Program-made: the position numbers and the translations under genes | Source of the DNA: Caldilineales bacterium | GTDB taxonomy: Bacteria > Chloroflexota > Anaerolineae > JAAEKA01 | Length of the DNA: 5,338 nucleotides | Direction of reading: 5' to 3' | Assembly: GCA_021463315.1 (NCBI GenBank) | Contig: JAJTXO010000332.1 | Location: 1 to 5,338 of the forward strand | Part shown: positions 1 through 5,254 of the stretch, in pieces | How positions within the stretch are numbered: position 1 is the stretch's first letter | How the letters are laid out: the number at the start of each line of letters is the position of its first letter | The notes under the pieces: generated by a model | Seen by the model: the letters and a program-made list of their open reading frames with translations, nothing else | What the model was told of the DNA's origin: nothing | Database searches by the model: none

Positions 1-378
1 ATGGCAGCCTATCCTGACAGCGGCGTGGACCTGCTGATGGGGGTGGGCGGCGTGGCCGAGGGTGTGATCGCGGCCTGCGCCATCAAGGCGCTGGGCGGCA
101 AGATGCTGGGCCGTCTGGCGCCGCAGAGCGAGCCAGAGCGCGGCGAGGTGCAGGCGGCTGGCCTGGACATGCAGCGCATCCTCTCCAGCGACGAGATGGT
201 GCGGGGCAATCAGATCTTCTTTGCGGCCACCGGCATCACCGATGGCTTGCTGCTGCGCGGCGTGCGACGGCACGGCTATGAGGCCGACACCAACTCGTTG
301 GTGCTGCGCGCCGAGACCGGCACACGGCGCATTCTCCACACCACGCACCAGGTGAGCTGGCAGGACGACGAAGGATGA
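1..378 (+). CDS. glpX: class II fructose-1,6-bisphosphatase, C-terminal part (5' end outside window)
   Basis: This is the last 125 residues of a GlpX-type fructose-1,6-bisphosphatase, the cytoplasmic metal-dependent enzyme that hydrolyses fructose 1,6-bisphosphate to fructose 6-phosphate in gluconeogenesis (in some lineages it also acts on sedoheptulose 1,7-bisphosphate). The visible segment carries the family signature SGVDLLMGVGG at residues 7-17, followed by AEGV. Glu20 aligns with the metal-ligand glutamate of the usual GGAPEGV motif, which here reads GGVAEGV. ATGITDG at residues 76-82 and LLRGVRR at 84-90 are also typical. Family members are about 320-340 residues, so roughly 200 N-terminal residues lie before base 1. 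The ATG at base 1 is an internal methionine, not a start. The gene ends with TGA at 376-378. A perfect 10-base inverted repeat starts 3 bases later. The family call is secure; the symbol is by homology. Confidence 0.93.
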   Translation: MAAYPDSGVDLLMGVGGVAEGVIAACAIKALGGKMLGRLAPQSEPERGEVQAAGLDMQRILSSDEMVRGNQIFFAATGITDGLLLRGVRRHGYEADTNSLVLRAETGTRRILHTTHQVSWQDDEG

Positions 379-381
379 GCG

Positions 382-424
382 CTCGAATCGATCGGGCAAA
401 GAGCCCTACACCCTTCGATTCGAG
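382..424 (+). terminator. nested hairpin just after glpX, possible terminator
   Basis: CTCGAATCGA (382-391) and TCGATTCGAG (415-424) form a perfect 10-base inverted repeat. The 23-base loop contains a second stem, GGGC (394-397) with GCCC (403-406). It begins three bases after the glpX stop codon, where a terminator or a 3'-end-protecting hairpin would sit. The bases that follow (tctctcc) are pyrimidine-rich but not a true T tract, so classical Rho-independent termination is uncertain. A binding site for a dimeric regulator of the downstream gene is the alternative. Confidence 0.4.
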
Positions 425-442
425 TCTCTCCGGGGTGCGACG

Positions 443-494
443 CCAGGATGGCGCCCAATGCCCGGCGCCTGGGGCTGAGCAATTGCTGGGCAGC
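443..494 (+). other. inverted repeats in the leader of the SGNH hydrolase gene
   Basis: Two further self-complementary patches lie between the glpX hairpin and the hydrolase start at 521. CCAGG (443-447) plus CGCC (452-455) can pair with GGCG (464-467) plus CCTGG (468-472), leaving a 4-base bulge. GCTG (474-477) can pair with CAGC (491-494) around the palindrome GCAATTGC (479-486). Short GC-rich stems arise by chance in such DNA, so this may be incidental. I saw no convincing -35/-10 pair in this gap. Confidence 0.25.
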
Positions 495-520
495 TACCGC
501 TTTCCAGGACAACACATACC

Positions 521-1657
521 ATGACAGACACCACCATGACTGAGCCAGCCGGCCGCAGACGACGGCGCTTGCTCACCACGGCAGCCATGCTGCTGCTGTC
601 GCTGTTGGTCGCCCTGCTGCTGGCCGAGGGGCTGGTGCGTCTGGCCAACGGCGTGGGGCTGGTCGATCTATCGGCCAGCCTGGCCGAGTTGCCCGCCGCG
701 GGGGGCGACGAAGCGGTGCAACTGAACGCGACCGACGGCGAGCAGCCGCTGTACATCAGCGACCCATCGTTGCACCATCGCATGGCAGCCAACTGGAACG
801 GCTTCTTCCCCGAGGAGATCGTGCAGGATGTGGGGCGCAGCCAGGTGCCGATCCGCACCAACAGCCTGGGACTGCGCAGCGCGGAGCTGGCCGAGCCCAA
901 GCCAGCCGATCTCTTCCGCATCCTGGCGCTGGGCGATTCGGTCACCTTTGGCTGGGGCCTGCGCGGCGAGGACAGCTATTCCAGCCAGCTCGCCAGCCTG
1001 TTGGCCACCCTGCGGCCCCAGCAGCGCTTCGAGGTGGTCAACGCGGGCGTCAGCGGCTATGGCCCCTGGCAACAGGTGCGCTGGCTGGAGCAGACGGGCC
1101 TGGACCTGCAGCCCGATGTGGTGGTGGTGCAGGTGCATCTAAACGACGCGGCCGACGATCTGTGGGGCGCACTGGGCCAGCAAAGTGGCCAGCAGGGGTG
1201 GCTGGCCCAGCGCAGCCTGTTGGCCCGGCTGGCGCAGCGGGTGCTGGGCAACGCCGCGCCAGCCAGCAGCGCGCCCTGCGCCAACGATTGGAAGGTCGGC
1301 GTCAACGAAGTCTGCTGGCAGCGCACCGAGGGCTTCCTGGACAAGCTGCACAGCGAGGCCGCGGGCACAGGCGCAGTGACAGTGCTGATGCCATCGCCGA
1401 TGCGCTGGCAGGTGGAGCCGGGCGTGCGCGACAGCCGCGCCTGGGTGGATGCCGCCCGCTACCAGGAGGTGCTGCGCGCGTATGCCCAACGCAACGGCTG
1501 GCTCTTCGTCGATCCGCTGCCCGCCTTTCGCAAGAGCCAGGCCGAAAACCAGGGGCAGACGCTCTTTCTGGATGTGGGCCACCCCAACGAGGCGGGCCAG
1601 CGCCTGATGGCGCAGGAGCTCTACAGCGCGCTCAACCAAGCCGGCGCGCTACCCTAA
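521..1657 (+). CDS. membrane-anchored SGNH/GDSL-family hydrolase
   Basis: This 378-residue protein has a short basic N terminus (five arginines at residues 12-16) followed by a hydrophobic segment at about 17-38. That pattern suits a signal anchor, leaving the catalytic domain outside the cytoplasm. The SGNH blocks are in order. Block I is LALGDSVTFGWG, with nucleophile Ser140. Block II is NAGVSGYG, with Gly179 as the oxyanion-hole glycine. Block III is VHLND, with Asn208. Block V is FLDVGHPNEAG, with Asp351 and His354 completing the triad. The family includes esterases, lipases, acetylxylan esterases and polysaccharide O-acyl-modifying enzymes; the substrate cannot be read from sequence. The segment at about 40-130, before the catalytic domain, has no motif I recognise. 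The start at ATG 521 has a modest AGGA at 506-509; an in-frame ATG at 536 is a possible alternative and would not alter the domains. The gene lies 142 bases after glpX on the same strand and converges on the NUDIX gene across the repeat array. Confidence 0.88.
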   Translation: MTDTTMTEPAGRRRRRLLTTAAMLLLSLLVALLLAEGLVRLANGVGLVDLSASLAELPAAGGDEAVQLNATDGEQPLYISDPSLHHRMAANWNGFFPEEIVQDVGRSQVPIRTNSLGLRSAELAEPKPADLFRILALGDSVTFGWGLRGEDSYSSQLASLLATLRPQQRFEVVNAGVSGYGPWQQVRWLEQTGLDLQPDVVVVQVHLNDAADDLWGALGQQSGQQGWLAQRSLLARLAQRVLGNAAPASSAPCANDWKVGVNEVCWQRTEGFLDKLHSEAAGTGAVTVLMPSPMRWQVEPGVRDSRAWVDAARYQEVLRAYAQRNGWLFVDPLPAFRKSQAENQGQTLFLDVGHPNEAGQRLMAQELYSALNQAGALP

Positions 1658-1689
1658 CACATCCAGGGTGAATGATCCCACAGCGAACA

Positions 1690-1795
1690 CCAGCCACATA
1701 GAACGCAAAGAACGCAAAGAAAGGCTGAAGCTCCCTGGCGTTCCTTCTGTTCTGTGTGTTCTTTGTGTTCTCTGTGGCAATTCCCTCCCAAAATA
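1690..1795. repeat. palindromic unit 1 (subtype A)
   Basis: First full copy; hairpin arms span about 1693-1778. It has the A-type centre AAAGGCTGAAGCTCCCTGG and the A-type right arm TTCTGTTCTGTGTGTTC. Its left arm differs from the other copies (CATAGAACGCAAAG instead of CACAGAACGCAGAG). Confidence 0.85.
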
Positions 1796-1901
1796 CCAGC
1801 CACACAGAACGCAGAGAACGCAAAGAGAGACCGTAGCCCCCTGGCGTTCTTTCTGTCTTTGCGTTCTTTGTGTTCTCTGTGGCAACTCCCCCCCCAGAAT
1901 A
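1796..1901. repeat. palindromic unit 2 (subtype B)
   Basis: Second copy; hairpin arms span about 1799-1883. It has a B-type centre (GAGACCGTAGCCCCCTGG) and the B-type right arm TTCTGTCTTTGCGTTC. It ends in a run of eight or more C residues (about 1888-1895) not matched in the other units. Confidence 0.85.
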
Positions 1902-2006
1902 CCAGCCACACAGAACGCAGAGAACGCAAAGAAAGACCGCAGCTCCCTGACGTTCTTTCTGTCTTTGCGTTCTTTGTGTTCTCTGTGGCAATTCCCTCCC
2001 AGAACC
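1902..2006. repeat. palindromic unit 3 (subtype B)
   Basis: Third copy, 105 bases; hairpin arms span about 1905-1989. The centre is AAGACCGCAGCTCCCTGACG and the right arm matches unit 2. The left arm GCCACACAGAACGCAGAG pairs with CTCTGTGGC-type sequence with only a few mismatches. Confidence 0.85.
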
Positions 2007-2107
2007 CCAGCCACACAGAACGCAGAGAACGCAAAGAAAGGCTGAAGCTCCCTGGCGTTCTTTCTGTTCTGTGTGTTCTTTGTGTTCTTTGTGGCAACTC
2101 CCTCCCT
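2007..2107. repeat. palindromic unit 4 (subtype A)
   Basis: Last copy; hairpin arms span about 2010-2095. Its centre and right arm repeat unit 1 almost exactly (GGCTGAAGCTCCCTGGCG, then TTCTGTTCTGTGTGTTC), while its left arm matches units 2 and 3. The similarity stops after CCTCCCTG, where unique sequence begins. Confidence 0.85.
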
Positions 2108-2152
2108 GATTCTGACTTGTCCGGGTCAGGCCTTTGAAAGCGACTCGAGTCG
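2105..2152. terminator. inverted repeats downstream of the NUDIX gene, possible terminator
   Basis: Between the repeat array and the NUDIX stop codon (TAG, 2158-2156 on the - strand) are CTGAC (2112-2116) pairing with GTCAG (2125-2129), and the perfect 12-base palindrome CGACTCGAGTCG (2141-2152). On the - strand the palindrome is followed by CTTTC, a weak pyrimidine run. These could end the ade-ecfT-NUDIX transcript, alone or with the larger palindromic array beyond them. No canonical T tract is present. Confidence 0.3.
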
Positions 2153-2155
2153 TCA

Positions 2156-2647
2156 CTACTCGTCGAAGAAGGCTTGCGTCACAGTCTCCCAAGCTTCGTC
2201 GTAGAAGAACGTGGCCGTCACCCTCTGCCCAGCCAGCACAGCCGATAGCCACAGCCGCGTATCGTCCCACATGCGCGCCAGCGGCAGCGCATCCAGCCCA
2301 TGCCACTGGGGCTCGATCTCATCGCTTGGCGTGGGCTCTCCTTGCCAGGCCCGCACCACAAAGACGGCCATCAGGAAATCCTTGTCAGGAGAAGCGGGGA
2401 AACGAAAGAGGAGGCGCGCGGCCGGCTGCATCTGGCTGGCATCGGCCAGCAGACCGGCCTCCTCGCGCAGCTCGCGCGCCGCGGCCGCAGCCAGATCCTC
2501 GCCCGGCTCCGCCTTGCCGCCGATGCTAACCACCTTGCCCTGGCCGAAGCCGCGCCGCTTGACGCCCAGCAACACGCGACGACCGGCTTCGTCCATGGGC
2601 AAAGCGGCCGCGACCTGGGGCATCGATCGCGGGGTGGCGAGGCTCAT
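2156..2647 (-). CDS. NUDIX hydrolase, MTH1/MutT-like
   Basis: This 163-residue cytoplasmic enzyme has a complete Nudix box (GX5EX7REUXEEXGU) at residues 44-66: Gly44, Glu50, then REL-REEAGL at 58-66, which binds the catalytic Mg2+. Members hydrolyse nucleoside diphosphates linked to another moiety. The flanks resemble the mammalian 8-oxo-dGTPase MTH1: VLLGVKRRGFGQGK before the box, PTPSDEIEPQW at 105-115 and MWDDTRLW at 126-133. The position of MTH1 Asn33 (RWNGFGGK, recalled from memory) is Val here (KVVSIGGK), and the MTH1 Asp119-Asp120 pair appears as Asp-Thr in an ungapped alignment, so substrate preference may differ. The start is ATG at 2647, which overlaps the ecfT stop as ATGA and has GGAG at 2660-2657 nine bases upstream. 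An in-frame ATG at 2623 is less likely. It is the last gene of the ade-ecfT operon and converges on the SGNH hydrolase. Confidence 0.9.
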   Translation of the reverse strand: MSLATPRSMPQVAAALPMDEAGRRVLLGVKRRGFGQGKVVSIGGKAEPGEDLAAAAARELREEAGLLADASQMQPAARLLFRFPASPDKDFLMAVFVVRAWQGEPTPSDEIEPQWHGLDALPLARMWDDTRLWLSAVLAGQRVTATFFYDEAWETVTQAFFDE

Positions 2648-3450
2648 CCCAGCGCGCTCCCAACGCCCAGGGCAAAGCGCAGAGTGAGCAGGGCCGCCAG
2701 GGCGACGACGATCAGCGCCAGCGCCAGCCAGTCAGTGCGGCTGAAGCGGATATCCTGCCAGACGGTGCGCGGCTGGCCGGAGCCAACCCCGCGCGCGGCC
2801 AGCGCCAGGCCCAGCGTGTCCCCCGTGCGCAGCACCTCGATGATCAGCGCCACCACCACCGGCGTGACGCCGCGCAGCCGGCCCCGCAGATCCCCGCGCG
2901 CGGTCTGCCAGCCGCGCGCGGCCTGCGCCTCCTGGATCTGGCCGATGGTGTGGGTGAAGGTGGGGATATAGCGCAGGGCGATGGCCAGGGTCAGCCCCCA
3001 CTCGAAGGGCAGTCCCAGCCGCACCAGGCCGCGCACCAGCTCGTTCTGGCGGGTGGTGAAGAGGATGACGAAGAAGAGCAGCGACATGCCGATGACGCGG
3101 GTGGCCGTGGCCACGCCCGCCAGTACGCTGGGCCAGGTGACGGTCAGCGGCCCCAGCTCGAACAACACCGGCCCTGGCAGGCGGGAAAAGAGCGGAAAGA
3201 CCAGCAGCACCACCACCAACACCCGCCCCAACTGCCGCCAGACCCAGGCGATCTGGCCGACCGGCGTCCGGGAGCTCAGCAGCAGGAGATGGACGCCGGC
3301 CAGCAGGGCCAGCAAGGCCGCGACGCTGTCAAAGACCACGAACAAGAGGGCGTAGCCCAGCGTCAGCGCGATCTTGACGCGCGGGTCCAGGCGCTGCAGC
3401 CAGCCATCGGTGGGAACATACAGATCGAACAGCATACCAATCGGCGTCAA
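2644..3450 (-). CDS. ecfT: energy-coupling factor (ECF) transporter transmembrane T subunit
   Basis: This 268-residue integral membrane protein matches EcfT/CbiQ, the scaffold that couples two ATPase subunits to a substrate-binding S subunit in vitamin, metal or base importers. It has the N-terminal LDPRVKI motif (21-27), hydrophobic segments at about 27-60, 74-90, 108-131 and 241-263, and the two coupling-helix Ala-Arg-Gly signatures, QAARGW (177-181 region) and LAARGVG (217-223). These ARG motifs dock in the ATPase grooves. No EcfA ATPase or S component is present in the window, so substrate cannot be assigned. The TTG at 3450 overlaps the ade stop (TTGA), mirroring the ATGA overlap with the NUDIX gene. 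The ATG at 3435 (protein starting MLFDLYVPTD), 11 bases past the ade stop, is an equally reasonable start; neither has a clear Shine-Dalgarno. The family call is firm, the exact start is not. Confidence 0.9.
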   Translation of the reverse strand: MTPIGMLFDLYVPTDGWLQRLDPRVKIALTLGYALLFVVFDSVAALLALLAGVHLLLLSSRTPVGQIAWVWRQLGRVLVVVLLVFPLFSRLPGPVLFELGPLTVTWPSVLAGVATATRVIGMSLLFFVILFTTRQNELVRGLVRLGLPFEWGLTLAIALRYIPTFTHTIGQIQEAQAARGWQTARGDLRGRLRGVTPVVVALIIEVLRTGDTLGLALAARGVGSGQPRTVWQDIRFSRTDWLALALIVVALAALLTLRFALGVGSALG

Positions 3451-5156
3451 TCCACGAACAGCGGAACCAGCTCGAATCGATCCACATCCACCAGTCCCAT
3501 GTCGGTCAGCTTGAGATGCGGGATCACCTCCAGCGCCATGAAGCTCATGGCCATGAAGGGATCGTGCAGCTCGCTGCCCAGGGCGTGGGCCGCGGCCAGC
3601 ACGGCGTCGAACTCGCGGCGAATCTGATCGATGGGCTGGCTGGACATCAGGCCGGCGATGGGCAGGGCCAGCCGGGCCAAAATCTGGTCGCCCTGGGCCA
3701 CGGCCAGCCCGCCGCCCATCTCGGCCACGGCGCGGCCCGCCGCCATCATGCTGGCGTCGTCTGCGCCAACGATCACCAGGTTGTGATGATCGTGCGCCAC
3801 CGAGGAGGCCAGCGCGCCGGCGCGCAGCCCGATGTTCTGGATGAAGCCCTTGCCCACCCGGCCGCTGGCGTGATGGCGCTCGATCACGGCCATCTTGAGC
3901 AGGTCACGGCCGACATCGGCCACGGCCAGCCCCTCGCGCACGGTGGCGTCCACGATCAGATGCTCGGTGACCAGTTGATTCTCGATCGCGCCGATGGCCC
4001 GCACGCGGCGGCCGGCCGCGGGAATGGCCAGATCGATCTGCGCCCAGTCCACATGGATGCTGGCGGGCAGCGGCGCGGGCGCGACGGCTGGCGGCGGCGT
4101 CAGCATGGCCCCATCCTGGGCGACAAGCTGGCCCGCCACGTAGACCAGTCGCGGCCGCAGGTCGTCCAGGCGGTCGAAGACGATCAGATCGGCGCGCCGG
4201 CCGGGGGCGATGGCGCCGCGATCGTGCAGGCCGAACCACTCGGCGCTGTTGAGGGTGGCCATCTGAACGGCGGTCACCGGGTCGATGCCATAGGCGATGG
4301 CCGTGCGCACCATATAGTCGATGCCCCCCTGGTCCAGCAGATCGGCCGGCTGGCGGTCGTCGGTGCAGAAGCAGCAGCGCCGGCTGTTGGCCGGGGTCAC
4401 CAACGGCAGGAGCGTGGCCAGGTTGTGCGCATTGGTGGCCTCGCGGATCAGGATGTACAACCCACGGCTCAGCTTCTCGGCGGCCTCCTCCACGGTGGTG
4501 CATTCGTGGTCGGAGCCGATGCCGGCCGCCACATAGGCGTTGAGCTGCTGCCCCCCCAGGCCGGGCGCGTGGCCGTCCCGCGGCCGGCCGGCAAAGCCTC
4601 GCAGCTTGGCCAGAACCTCGGGCGCGGCGGCTACCACGCCGGGATAGTTCATCATCTCGGCCAGCCCCAGCACGCCGGGAGCCTCCAGCAAGGTCAGCAG
4701 ATCGCTGGCCTCCAGCCGCGCGCCGGCCGTCTCCATCGCGGTGGCCGGCACGCAGGAGGGGAGGTTGACCCAGATGTCCAGCGGCGTCTTCTGCGCGGCA
4801 TCGAGCATGAAGCGGATGCCGGCCAGGCCGTGGACGTTGGCGATCTCGTGGGGATCGGTCACCACGGTGGTGGTGCCGCGCGGCAACACAGCGCGGGCAA
4901 ACTGCGGCGGCGTGGCCATGGAGCTTTCGATGTGAACGTGGGCGTCGATCAGGCCGGGGGCCACGTAGGCAAAGGCCAGGTCGATGCTCTGCCGGGCCTG
5001 GTAGCCGGGGCCCAGGCCGACGATCTGCCCGCCGGCGATGGCGATGTCTGTGCGCTCGATCTGGCCGGAAAAGACGTTGATCAGGCGGGCGTTGCGCAAC
5101 AGCAGCTCGGCCGGCTCTGCCCCGCGGGCGATGCGAATCGTTTCTGCCAACTGCAT
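3447..5156 (-). CDS. ade: adenine deaminase
   Basis: This 569-residue amidohydrolase converts adenine to hypoxanthine and ammonia in cytoplasmic purine salvage. Its length fits the bacterial Ade family (about 570-600). An N-terminal beta segment (residues 18-60) leads into the metal-binding barrel: DAHVHIESS with His73 and His75, TDPHEIANV with His103 and Glu104, LAEMMN with Glu167, DGHAPG with His196, SDHE with His217, and CFCTDDR with Asp266-Asp267. GAIAPGRRADLIVFD (315-328) closes the amidohydrolase fold. The C-terminal adenine-deaminase domain includes GRVGKGFIQNIG (432-443), AHDHHNLVIVG (454-464) and LPIAGLMSS (498-506). The reading frame stays open 90 bases upstream, to 5246. I place the start at ATG 5156 because AAGGAGGT lies six bases before it and family proteins begin near here. 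It is the first gene of the operon and its stop overlaps the ecfT TTG. It appears intact. Confidence 0.95.
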   Translation of the reverse strand: MQLAETIRIARGAEPAELLLRNARLINVFSGQIERTDIAIAGGQIVGLGPGYQARQSIDLAFAYVAPGLIDAHVHIESSMATPPQFARAVLPRGTTTVVTDPHEIANVHGLAGIRFMLDAAQKTPLDIWVNLPSCVPATAMETAGARLEASDLLTLLEAPGVLGLAEMMNYPGVVAAAPEVLAKLRGFAGRPRDGHAPGLGGQQLNAYVAAGIGSDHECTTVEEAAEKLSRGLYILIREATNAHNLATLLPLVTPANSRRCCFCTDDRQPADLLDQGGIDYMVRTAIAYGIDPVTAVQMATLNSAEWFGLHDRGAIAPGRRADLIVFDRLDDLRPRLVYVAGQLVAQDGAMLTPPPAVAPAPLPASIHVDWAQIDLAIPAAGRRVRAIGAIENQLVTEHLIVDATVREGLAVADVGRDLLKMAVIERHHASGRVGKGFIQNIGLRAGALASSVAHDHHNLVIVGADDASMMAAGRAVAEMGGGLAVAQGDQILARLALPIAGLMSSQPIDQIRREFDAVLAAAHALGSELHDPFMAMSFMALEVIPHLKLTDMGLVDVDRFELVPLFVD

Positions 5157-5162
5157 GAACGG

Positions 5163-5170
5163 ACCTCCTT
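5163..5170 (-). promoter_or_regulatory. strong Shine-Dalgarno of ade
   Basis: On the - strand the sequence reads AAGGAGGT, a near-perfect anti-16S complement, six bases before ATG 5156. It decides the ade start against the longer open frame and is much stronger than any site before ecfT or the NUDIX gene. That fits those two being read by translational coupling. Confidence 0.85.
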
Positions 5171-5206
5171 GTCGGTTCTGGCGCGCGTCAAAGGTTTGGT
5201 GGCGAG

Positions 5207-5235
5207 ATTTTACCATCAAACGGATTGCCCGTCTA
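5207..5235 (-). promoter_or_regulatory. candidate sigma-70-type promoter for the ade-ecfT-NUDIX operon
   Basis: On the - strand, TAGACG (5235-5230; 4 of 6 matches to TTGACA) and TAAAAT (5212-5207; 5 of 6 matches to TATAAT) are separated by 17 bases. It sits in a locally AT-rich patch within GC-rich DNA. Transcription would start near 5200, giving a leader of roughly 45 bases containing the Shine-Dalgarno. No riboswitch-sized leader fits between promoter and start. The call is by pattern only. Confidence 0.5.
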
Positions 5236-5254
5236 CTGCGCAACACCCAGATCA

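Larger units (their letters stand above)
1675..2107. repeat. tandem array of four long palindromic elements between convergent genes
   Basis: The 498-base gap between the hydrolase stop and the NUDIX stop holds four head-to-tail copies of a 105-106 base unit. The phrase CCAGCCACA recurs at 1690, 1796, 1902 and 2007. Each unit is an imperfect inverted repeat. The left arm is built from GAACGCAAA-like 9-mers and ends in CAAAGAAAG. The right arm is its complement, built from TTTGCGTTC and TTTGTGTTC and ending in CTCTGTGGC. The centre reads CTCCCTGGCGTTC or close to it. Right arms can also pair with the left arm of the next unit, so the register is arbitrary. A degraded start (cccacagcgaacacc, about 1677-1691) precedes unit 1. 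GC is near 50% by eye, against clearly higher values in the genes. No transposase or other gene is present. Likely roles are a REP/MITE-like dispersed element and, by position, a bidirectional transcription barrier; both are inference. Confidence 0.9.

Noticed and set aside
1690..2107. CRISPR array
   Set aside because: The regular spacing is due to whole ~106-base units being repeated. There are no short repeats separated by unique spacers, and no cas genes.
1668..2137. Small cysteine-rich or lysine/arginine-rich proteins from the array
   Set aside because: All derive from the palindromic repeat. They lack ribosome binding sites and differ only by frame of the same DNA words.
3471..3480. Second occurrence of CTCGAATCGA, the arm of the glpX hairpin
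   Set aside because: It falls inside the ade coding region near the C terminus, with no inverted partner nearby, so it is best treated as coincidence.
2950..3627. 225-codon + strand frame opposite ecfT and the 3' end of ade
   Set aside because: It is antisense to two convincing genes, rich in Gln/Gly/His and without recognisable motifs.
5157..5246. 30-residue N-terminal extension of ade from the ATG at 5246
   Set aside because: The candidate -10/-35 promoter and the AAGGAGGT Shine-Dalgarno lie inside this stretch, and the extension (Arg-rich, no motif) is not part of the family's domain.
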